In this document: positions 1 to 5,640 of the stretch, piece after piece
How the letters are laid out: every line of letters starts with the position of its first letter
How positions within the stretch are numbered: position 1 is the stretch's first letter
Source: Candidatus Poseidoniaceae archaeon
GTDB lineage: Archaea; Thermoplasmatota; Poseidoniia; Poseidoniales; Poseidoniaceae
Reading direction: 5' to 3'
NCBI GenBank assembly: GCA_013330925.1
Contig: DUHJ01000079.1
Span: 1 to 10,288 of the forward strand
DNA: 10,288 nt
Position numbers and translations under genes: made by a program
Notes under the pieces: model-generated
What the model was told of the DNA's origin: nothing
Database searches by the model: none
What the model saw: the letters and a program-made list of their open reading frames with translations, nothing else

Positions 1-942
1 GGTGACGAAGAGGTCGTCGCCGACGATCTGGACGCGGTGCCCTTCACGGGCGGTGAAATGCGACCACCCATGCCAATCGTCCTCGTCAAACCCGTCTTCG
101 ATGGAGAGGATTGGGTACTGGTCCAACCAAGAGGAGTACAAATCTGCAAGGGCCTCGCTGCTCATCGCCTGTCCATCGATGTGGTAGGCTCCGTCACGAT
201 GGAATTCCGTGCTGGCGACGTCGAGGGCGATGCCCATCTGATCCGTGGAATAGCCGGCCGTCTCGATCGCGCGGACAAGGTAGCGGAGGCCGTCTTCGTT
301 CGAAGGGAGGTTCGGTGCGAAGCCTCCTTCGTCGCCGATGCCGCCCAACAAGCCGTCCTTGCGCAATTCCCCCTTCAGGGCGTGGTAGGTCTCCACGCCG
401 GCACGAAGGCCTTCGCCAAAGGTGTCGAAGCCGTGGGGCACGACCATGAATTCCTGCACGTCAACGTTCGATGCTGCATGGGCGCCGCCGTTCAGGATGT
501 TCATCATTGGAACGGGCATCAAGCCACCTGCAACGCCGCCGATGTAACGCCACACAGGAAGCTCGTGCTGCGCGGCGCCGGCATGCAGGCAAGCAAGCGA
601 GGCCCCGAGGGTCGCGTTGGCCCCCAAGCGGGCTTTGTTGCCCGTGCCGTCGAGTTCGACGATCGTTTCGTCGAGCATGCGTTGATCGTCCACGGGCATT
701 CCAACCAGGGCTTGCGCGATGTGTTCGGTGACCGCGGTCACGGCACCGTCGACGCCTTTGCCCAACCAAGGCTTGCCGCCGTCGCGGAGTTCAACCGCCT
801 CATGGCGCCCGGTGGAGGCGCCCGACGGCACGGCCGCACGTCCGGCCAGCACCCCATCCACGTAACAGTCGACTTCCACCGTGGGGTTCCCACGGGAGTC
901 GAGGATCATGCGTGCGTCCAAACCGGTGATGTGTCCTGTCAA
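1..942 (-). CDS. eno: Enolase (phosphopyruvate hydratase), C-terminal end cut by window edge
   Basis: Enolase interconverts 2-phosphoglycerate and phosphoenolpyruvate in cytosolic glycolysis and gluconeogenesis. The 314 visible residues align along the family from the N-terminal motif ILDSRGNPTVEV (13-24). The mobile loop SGASTG is at 40-45 and NGGAHAASNVDVQEF, with the conserved His155, at 151-165. GDEGGF with the general-base Glu205 is at 203-208. The metal-ligand positions are Asp241 (ALDVASTEF), Glu282 (SIEDGF) and Asp309 (VGDDLFVT). Family members run about 420-430 residues, so roughly the last quarter, including the catalytic lysines, lies beyond position 1. The start is taken as TTG at 942: it is the only likely start after the in-frame stop, and the next ATG would remove part of the conserved N-terminus. 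A purine run (GGGGAAGG) sits just upstream but is very close to the start. The gene follows the 167-residue gene after 51 nt without a visible TATA box, so co-transcription is likely. Identity is very secure; the exact start is less so. Confidence 0.97.
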   Translation of the reverse strand, partial: MTGHITGLDARMILDSRGNPTVEVDCYVDGVLAGRAAVPSGASTGRHEAVELRDGGKPWLGKGVDGAVTAVTEHIAQALVGMPVDDQRMLDETIVELDGTGNKARLGANATLGASLACLHAGAAQHELPVWRYIGGVAGGLMPVPMMNILNGGAHAASNVDVQEFMVVPHGFDTFGEGLRAGVETYHALKGELRKDGLLGGIGDEGGFAPNLPSNEDGLRYLVRAIETAGYSTDQMGIALDVASTEFHRDGAYHIDGQAMSSEALADLYSSWLDQYPILSIEDGFDEDDWHGWSHFTAREGHRVQIVGDDLFVT

Positions 943-993
943 GACCTTCCCCGGACCAAGCCAGCGGCCGTCCGTCCTTCAACGGTGCGGCCA

Positions 994-1497
994 TCAACCT
1001 TGGTTGAGCCAACGCATCCAACGCGCGGTGGAGGCTTGGGCAGCCGGGATGTCGTGCTCTTCTCGGCATTCGTGAAGCCAGCACAATTGCTCGTCGGCAG
1101 GTGAAATCGAGAAGAGTTCAACGCGGTACAGCAAACCGTCGGCTTCGGGAGAAGGCGACGTGCGGAAATCTTCCACGAAGAGATGCAAGAGGTGACGCGG
1201 GTATTGGCGAAGACCCCGGCAACACGGCTCTACCAGGACCACGCCGTTGTTCATGAACAGAAGTGCTGCACCGGTCAAAGGCTGCACTTCGTGCATCAAA
1301 ATCTCGCTGCCGTCAAGCATCGAGGCCACTTCGACCTGATACCACTCTCGCGCAACGGGTGAAAGTTCGAGGTTGGCCACCTCATCGAGGAAGGATTGCA
1401 GGCGCGCGACGCCCCCTGTACTCGCCACGGGGTCACCTGAACGTCCCGCCTTCTTGAAGGCGAGCATTTTCCATTTTTGCCGGTTTGCGACCTTCAT
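994..1497 (-). CDS. Uncharacterised 167-residue protein upstream of enolase
   Basis: I do not recognise this protein. From the ATG at 1497 it has a basic start (MKVANRQKWK) and then a mixed alpha/beta-looking body. Hydrophobic stretches near residues 75-91 (LTGAALLFMNNGVVLVE) and 101-110 look like soluble core strands and helices, not membrane spans. A Cys-Cys pair is at 92-93 and single Cys at 139 and 144. The C-terminus is Trp-rich (RWMRWLNQG), and no catalytic motif is obvious. It reads in the same direction as enolase, 51 nt ahead of it, and diverges from the Lrp-family gene. The start at 1497 is preferred because the intergenic inverted repeat abuts it and a TATA-like box lies about 35-40 nt upstream. 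ATG at 1467 is a reasonable alternative, and the frame stays open upstream to 1614, across the lrp start. That it is a real gene is supported by spacing, codon pattern and its place in a packed operon. Confidence 0.7.
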   Translation of the reverse strand: MKVANRQKWKMLAFKKAGRSGDPVASTGGVARLQSFLDEVANLELSPVAREWYQVEVASMLDGSEILMHEVQPLTGAALLFMNNGVVLVEPCCRGLRQYPRHLLHLFVEDFRTSPSPEADGLLYRVELFSISPADEQLCWLHECREEHDIPAAQASTARWMRWLNQG

Positions 1498-1580
1498 TTT
1501 CGGCAATGAGACAGAAATCGGCGTAGAAGGGGCTATATGGGTCCGTCTTTCCTCAACAACCATGCCCCGCATTGCCGAAA
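1498..1580. repeat. 11-bp inverted repeat symmetric about a shared promoter
   Basis: TTTCGGCAATG at 1498-1508 is matched exactly by its reverse complement CATTGCCGAAA at 1570-1580. The dyad centre (about 1539) falls on the TATA-like box at 1533-1540. One arm touches the start codon of the leftward gene (ATG at 1497) and the other covers codons 3-7 of the lrp gene. The symmetry is seen directly. An operator role, perhaps autoregulation by the adjacent Lrp-family protein, is an inference. Confidence 0.55.
1533..1540. promoter_or_regulatory. TATA-like box of the divergent lrp promoter
   Basis: CTATATGG is centred about 26 nt upstream of the lrp ATG at 1562, the usual archaeal distance from TATA box to transcription start. 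The lrp transcript would then be leaderless, which fits the absence of a Shine-Dalgarno sequence before that ATG. On the opposite strand the same bases read CCATATAG and could serve the leftward gene with a short leader. The TATA call is by eye and is moderately secure for the plus strand. Confidence 0.55.
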
Positions 1581-1984
1581 TTGACCGAGCCATCCTTGCC
1601 GCACTTCGCGCCAACGGCCGTATCTCCTACGTTGACCTCGCCAAAGAGGTCGGTGCCAGCGAACGAACGGTCCGCACCCACGTGCGCAAACTCGAGGAAG
1701 ACGGCACCATCCGAGGCTACACCATCCGCGAAGGCGGCGTCGGACTGACCGCGCTGGTGCGCATCAAGGTCGCACCCGGTGCAGAAATCGGTTCCTTTGC
1801 ATCCGAAGTCACCCATTGGGCGGGGGTCGAAGTGGTCTACGAAGTGTCCGGAGAAGCCGATCTCATCGCCCTCGTTCACGTCGACGACACGATGTCCCTG
1901 CGGCAATTGCTGGACAAGATGTGGATGGCGGCTCCTGACGACATCGCGTCCACGACCACAGAATTGGTGCTTGAGCAGTACTGA
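1562..1984 (+). CDS. Lrp/AsnC-family transcriptional regulator
   Basis: This 140-residue protein has the classic Lrp/AsnC layout. An N-terminal winged helix-turn-helix covers about 5-50 (AEIDRAILAALRANGR, then DLAKEVGASERTVRTHVRKL), followed by the linker DGTIRGYTI. An RAM effector-binding and oligomerisation domain covers about 62-140, with the turn motif SGEADLIALVHVDD (96-109). Such proteins bind DNA as dimers or higher oligomers and often respond to amino acids; the ligand here cannot be told. The length is near the family norm of about 140-160. The ATG at 1562 sits directly before the start of the domain, about 26 nt after a TATA-like box, which points to a leaderless message. The gene diverges from the 167-residue gene across a 64-nt region containing an inverted repeat, a common setting for autoregulation. 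Its TGA at 1982-1984 abuts the convergent stop of the channel gene. Confidence 0.93.
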   Translation: MPRIAEIDRAILAALRANGRISYVDLAKEVGASERTVRTHVRKLEEDGTIRGYTIREGGVGLTALVRIKVAPGAEIGSFASEVTHWAGVEVVYEVSGEADLIALVHVDDTMSLRQLLDKMWMAAPDDIASTTTELVLEQY

Positions 1985-2626
1985 TCACGCGGCTGAACCC
2001 CACCGCCAACGGGCGAGGCCTCCCACGGCCAGTGCTCCTGCCGTGGTGGCAAGGGTGTACATCACCAACCCACCGGCACCTGCGAGAAGGTTTGGGCCGA
2101 AGGTACGAGCAGGATTCATCGAAGCCCCGGTAAGCGGACCAAAGAAGAAGGCCAGCAGGGCGACGGTCGCTCCGACAAAAAGCGCGACAATCGGCGTTGA
2201 ATCACCGCGCCACATCACCACCGCGAGGATCGAAGCCATCAGGGCTGCAGTGATGCCAATTTCGATGGCGACAGCGGTGGAAAGGGAGACGCCTGTGGCC
2301 ACGACCGTCGGCGCCAATTCAGCAGGGCCAAGGACGATGAAAACCGCCCCACTTCCAAGCACGGCCCCGGCCGCTTGAGCCAGCACATACCCTGGCAATT
2401 CACGGTGCGGCAAATGGCCCGTGACGGCAAAAGCAGCAGAGACGGCGGGGTTGATGTGAGCGCCTGAGGCCCCGCGAAAGACGAGAATCGCGACGGTGAC
2501 GGCCGTTCCGAACGCCAGTGAAATCCCGAGCAGCGAAGCTCCGAGCGCCACACTCCCTGTCCCAACCGCCACCATCCAAGCGGTTCCAAGCAGTTCGGCA
2601 CCGTAGGCACGAAGCCGCTGATCCAT
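1985..2626 (-). CDS. MIP-family channel (aquaporin/aquaglyceroporin type)
   Basis: This 213-residue membrane channel of the major intrinsic protein family has six predicted transmembrane helices (about 9-30, 35-52, 78-100, 117-138, 145-165, 182-203). The two pore half-helices carry the hallmark motifs GAHINPAV (NPA at 59-61) and GASMNPARTFGPN (NPA at 171-173). By gapless alignment around each NPA to E. coli AqpZ from memory, the selectivity-filter positions are Phe39, Ala159, Ala168 and Arg174. The His of water-specific AqpZ is thus replaced by Ala. This suggests a wider, less polar filter that may pass small neutral solutes as well as water; the substrate is an inference. The ATG at 2626 is preferred over TTG at 2632 because GAGGG overlaps the upstream TGA at a normal 6-nt spacing. 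The gene is last in a minus-strand operon, 9 nt after the thioredoxin-like gene. Confidence 0.93.
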   Translation of the reverse strand: MDQRLRAYGAELLGTAWMVAVGTGSVALGASLLGISLAFGTAVTVAILVFRGASGAHINPAVSAAFAVTGHLPHRELPGYVLAQAAGAVLGSGAVFIVLGPAELAPTVVATGVSLSTAVAIEIGITAALMASILAVVMWRGDSTPIVALFVGATVALLAFFFGPLTGASMNPARTFGPNLLAGAGGLVMYTLATTAGALAVGGLARWRWGSAA

Positions 2627-2635
2627 GCCCAACCC

Positions 2636-3199
2636 TCAGGCTTTCCATTTGACGGAACAACCGATGCTTTGGGTGCGAGCAACGTCGGGGGCAGTGCCGC
2701 TCAGCATGGCGTCGAGGGCCAGCCGAAGGTCTTCCACGGTCACTTGCCCGGGGTCCTTCGGGGAATCGTCCATTCGACCGCGGTACACGACCTCATCCTC
2801 GGCGTTGAGAAGGTAGACCTCGGGCGTTCGTTCCGCGCCCCATGCGGTCGCAGCGGTCTGTTCAGCGTCGTGGAGGTAGGGGTAAGGCATGCCGTCATTT
2901 GCACGCTTTACCATGTTCTCCCAAGAGTCGTTTTCGTACACCACAGGGTCGTTGCTGTTGATCCCGACAAAGCCCACACCGACGGAGGCCGCGTGCTCGG
3001 CCATGGCGTTGAGGCGACCGACGCTGGCCACGACGTAGGGGCAATGGTTGCACTCGAAGACCACGATGGTTCCGTGTTGGCCACGGGCCGAGGCAAGGTC
3101 CATCGAATCAGGGCCTTGGTTGGCGTTCGCGTTTGGCAGGTGAAAATCGGGGGCCTTCATGCCTGGTTCAAGGGACATGGCCCTGCGTGGGCCATCCAC
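2636..3199 (-). CDS. Thioredoxin-fold redox protein (AhpC/TSA or TlpA-like family)
   Basis: This 187-residue protein has a thioredoxin fold of the peroxiredoxin-like type. It opens with the strand motif MKAPDFHLPNAN (14-25). The redox motif CNHC (Cys50, Cys53) follows the strand TIVVFE, and the cis-proline loop TPEVYLLN, with Pro126, is at 125-132. A conserved-looking C-terminal SIGCSVKWK carries a third cysteine, Cys181. The combination CNHCPYV, TPE and SIGCSxKW is typical of a widespread family annotated as thioredoxin family protein or redoxin. A likely role is thiol-disulfide exchange or peroxide handling; the partner is unknown. No signal peptide is seen, so it is probably cytoplasmic. 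The GTG start at 3199 has a strong Shine-Dalgarno (GAGGAAGGG, 3207-3215) 7 nt upstream; ATG at 3178 is the alternative. It lies 22 nt after the TPR gene and 9 nt before the channel gene. Confidence 0.9.
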   Translation of the reverse strand: MDGPRRAMSLEPGMKAPDFHLPNANANQGPDSMDLASARGQHGTIVVFECNHCPYVVASVGRLNAMAEHAASVGVGFVGINSNDPVVYENDSWENMVKRANDGMPYPYLHDAEQTAATAWGAERTPEVYLLNAEDEVVYRGRMDDSPKDPGQVTVEDLRLALDAMLSGTAPDVARTQSIGCSVKWKA

Positions 3200-3221
3200 G
3201 ACATAGCCCTTCCTCGGGAGT

Positions 3222-5483
3222 TCACGCCGTCAAATGCTGCTCGCTTTGTTCCAGACGGCGGCGGGCGAGCGCGTGGTCGGGGTCGATGCTCAACACGGCG
3301 CGCCAAGCGGCTGCAGCCTCCTCATGGTGGCCAAGCGTGTGGTGAATCGCAGCAAGGTGAAGCCGGGCGTCAAGATGGTCGCCACGGCATCGGATGGCCG
3401 CTTCGAAATCTGATGCTGCTTCTTCAAACCGTTCCCAACGGAGGTACAGGAGCCCGCGCTGGTGCCAAGCGTGGGCATGGTTGGGGGCCGCACGCAATGC
3501 TTCGTTGAGCGGGGCTTCCGCACGTTCCGGTCGGTCCAAGGCCACCTGACACGCGGCAAGTTGCGTCAAGGCATGATGGTGGTTGGGCACGGCGTCGATG
3601 ATCACCTTCAGGTCAGCGACGGCTTCGTTCCAGTGGGTCAGGGCCATCTTTGATTCCGCTCGACGGAGGCGAGCAAGCAGCAGGTTTGGTGCTTGAGCAA
3701 GCAAGCGCTCTGCGTCCTCGAGCGCGCGTTCGGGGAGGTCCCCGCCAAGGTACGCCGAGCAACGGTTGAGCCGCGCACGGACGTGCGTGGGGTCCAACGT
3801 CAGGGCTTCATCGTACTTCGCGATGGCGTCATCGAGCCGTCCGCGGCGGGCCGCGATGTTCCCACGCACGTAGGCGATGAGGGCACCCTCGCCGCGGATG
3901 TCTGCGGCGTCGGTCAGCCGCTCTGCCTCGATGTCGTCTCCGTGTTCCAACGCCAGCAGGGCGGCTTCAGCGCACAACGCGGGCAGGTGTTCGTCGAGCA
4001 AACGCCCGGCCCTGGTCAAGGATTCTGAGGCGGCATCAAAGTCGCCAAGCAAGCGTTGAACCCGGCCCATCGCCAACCAAGCAAGCCCGTTCTCCCGGTC
4101 GAGTTTCAAGGCTTGATCGATCGCGTCGCCGGCCTCGCGCAAGCGCCCTCCGTCCACGGCGCCGGTGCCGTCCCGAATCAGGGCAGCACGGGCAAGGGCC
4201 AAGCGCCCTTCGACCAAGTGGAGGCTTGCGTGATCGACGCCCACGGGAACGGCATCGAGCAGGGTTTGAGCGTCGTCCAGCCGCCCTCGTTCGAGGCGGC
4301 GCGTGGCGATGGCGGCGCGCAGAGGAGCGTTTTCGGCGTGGGCCAGGAGGGCACGATCGAGCCCTTCCTCGGCCGCCGTGAACGCGCCGATGGATTCCTG
4401 CAGATCGGCCTTGAGCATGACGGTCGTCCAACCGCCTGCGTTGAGCGCAACGGCGTGTGTGGCCGCCTTGAGGGCTTCTTGCTCACGGCCCGGCAAACGC
4501 GCCAAACAGCGGGCTTTGAGGGCCCACCCCTCGCCATGCTGCCGGTCGATGTTCAGGCAGGATTCGGCCGACGTCAAGGCTTGATCCACGTCCGTGGCCT
4601 CCAACAATTCACCTCGGCGAACCCAGTCATCGGGCTGAGAGGGGTCCTCTCGGAGTGCGGCTTCGATCTCGGCCAAGGCCTCATCGGGTGCACCTGCTCG
4701 AGCTCGAATGCCGGAGAGAAGGCTGCGGTCGGCCGCGGTCACCTCGCCCAGTGCTTCGAGCCGCCGCACAGGACGCTCGGCATCGGCCTCGCCTGCCGAA
4801 GCCAACAGGTGCGCTTGGCGGCGAAGGAGGTCGGTGTCGTCTGGACGTTCCGAGAGTTGTGCTTCCAAGTGGGCCAAACGGGCTGCTCCGTCGCCGCGGC
4901 GCGCCGCGATTCGCTCGGCGATGGCGTGAAGCGTTGCATCCCCAGGACGGTCGAGCAAGGCGTGGTGAAGCAGATGCTCAGCCGTGGCGTCATGACCCAT
5001 CAGCAAGGCGGCTTCTGCAAGGTGAGTCAGGCTGGTCGACGAGAGCTGTCCCTCGACGGGAAGGGCATCGGCTGAAGCCCGTGCGAAGAGGTTCTGCAAC
5101 GTTGATCGCTTCGTCGGGTCAATGGCGGCCTCCATGGCTTCGGGTTCCGGTGGGAGGCCCATCACCAGTCGATCCAGCGTGCGCCAAAGGGCCTCGGCGT
5201 CCACCGTGTCCTCAGCCAGCAAACGGTGGGCCATGATGGCGCCGTCGAGGTCAGGGAGGACGCTCCGTGCATCCTCGAGCAGGGCCTCCATGGACGCCAT
5301 GCGGCGACCCAACTGCTCGACGGCTTCGCGCTGCTGCACGGCATGAGCAGCCGCGGCTTGTTCGTTCACCAAGCGTTGGTCGTCAAGCCGTTTCCAACGC
5401 TTGGTGACGCGTCGCCAAGCGGCGGCTCCGGCGCCGCCAAAACCGAAGGAGGTGGCAAGAAGAGCAGCCAACACCGGGTCCAT
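3222..5483 (-). CDS. Large TPR-repeat protein with N-terminal membrane anchor
   Basis: This 753-residue protein starts with a hydrophobic, Ala/Gly-rich segment (DPVLAALLATSFGFGGAGAAAW, about 2-23) followed by basic residues (RRVTKRWKR). That pattern suggests a single membrane anchor with the rest in the cytoplasm. A helical, coiled-coil-like region (about 35-80) is followed by tetratricopeptide repeats from about 150 to the C-terminus. The clearest repeats are in the last 210 residues, for example AIAKYDEALTLDPTHVRARL and EEAASDFEAAIRCRGDHLDA. TPR solenoids are protein-interaction scaffolds, so no enzymatic role is proposed. The ATG at 5483 is preferred because a TATA-like GCATAAA lies about 29 nt upstream and no Shine-Dalgarno is visible. 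A GTG at 5525 in the same frame would add 14 residues. The gene appears to be first in an operon with the thioredoxin-like and channel genes. A perfect 14-bp inverted repeat lies inside codons 26-40. Confidence 0.88.
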   Translation of the reverse strand: MDPVLAALLATSFGFGGAGAAAWRRVTKRWKRLDDQRLVNEQAAAAHAVQQREAVEQLGRRMASMEALLEDARSVLPDLDGAIMAHRLLAEDTVDAEALWRTLDRLVMGLPPEPEAMEAAIDPTKRSTLQNLFARASADALPVEGQLSSTSLTHLAEAALLMGHDATAEHLLHHALLDRPGDATLHAIAERIAARRGDGAARLAHLEAQLSERPDDTDLLRRQAHLLASAGEADAERPVRRLEALGEVTAADRSLLSGIRARAGAPDEALAEIEAALREDPSQPDDWVRRGELLEATDVDQALTSAESCLNIDRQHGEGWALKARCLARLPGREQEALKAATHAVALNAGGWTTVMLKADLQESIGAFTAAEEGLDRALLAHAENAPLRAAIATRRLERGRLDDAQTLLDAVPVGVDHASLHLVEGRLALARAALIRDGTGAVDGGRLREAGDAIDQALKLDRENGLAWLAMGRVQRLLGDFDAASESLTRAGRLLDEHLPALCAEAALLALEHGDDIEAERLTDAADIRGEGALIAYVRGNIAARRGRLDDAIAKYDEALTLDPTHVRARLNRCSAYLGGDLPERALEDAERLLAQAPNLLLARLRRAESKMALTHWNEAVADLKVIIDAVPNHHHALTQLAACQVALDRPERAEAPLNEALRAAPNHAHAWHQRGLLYLRWERFEEAASDFEAAIRCRGDHLDARLHLAAIHHTLGHHEEAAAAWRAVLSIDPDHALARRRLEQSEQHLTA
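5366..5407. repeat. Perfect 14-bp inverted repeat inside the TPR gene
   Basis: TCACCAAGCGTTGG (5366-5379) and its exact reverse complement (5394-5407) flank a 14-nt spacer. Each arm also contains the shorter dyad CCAA-N3-TTGG, so the site can be read as two palindromes 25 bp apart. It lies about 75-120 nt downstream of the TPR start codon. Either an RNA hairpin near the start of the message or a tandem protein-binding site is possible; function is unknown. Confidence 0.5.
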
Positions 5484-5508
5484 CGCTCTCGTTCGTTCTC
5501 GTGGCCCC

Positions 5509-5515
5509 TTTATGC
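5509..5515 (-). promoter_or_regulatory. TATA-like box for the TPR operon
   Basis: On the minus strand GCATAAA, within a purine-rich setting (GGAGAGCATAAAGG), is centred about 29 nt upstream of the ATG at 5483. This distance fits an archaeal TATA box feeding a leaderless or nearly leaderless transcript, and supports that start over GTG at 5525. The remainder of the region 5516-5640 shows CACGTG (5527-5532) and TTCGAA palindromes. A weak TTCTATGC (about 5560-5567) could be a box for the plus-strand gene at 5641, but I am not confident in it. Confidence 0.4.
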
Positions 5516-5640
5516 TCTCCGTCACACCACGTGCTCATGCCTGCGTTTCGTGACCCGATTCTATGCGCCGAAGCGTCGTTCTTCGAAAGGAAGGGCGCAC
5601 ATGTTGAAGAGCGGGGTGAGCGCATCACGGATGGATTCCG

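Noticed and set aside
37..1104. A 355-codon open frame on the plus strand
   Set aside because: It lies antisense to enolase, whose motifs are unmistakable; the translation looks like a typical GC-rich shadow with no recognisable domain.
1553..1906. A 117-codon open frame on the minus strand
   Set aside because: It is antisense to the Lrp-family gene and has no start signal or recognisable motif.
4056..5075. A 339-codon open frame on the plus strand
   Set aside because: It is a shadow of the TPR gene, whose repeat periodicity identifies the true strand.
5484..5525. N-terminal extension of the TPR protein from GTG at 5525
   Set aside because: The added residues are charged and precede the membrane-anchor-like segment, and a TATA-like box lies within this stretch; ATG at 5483 is simpler. 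The extension is not excluded.
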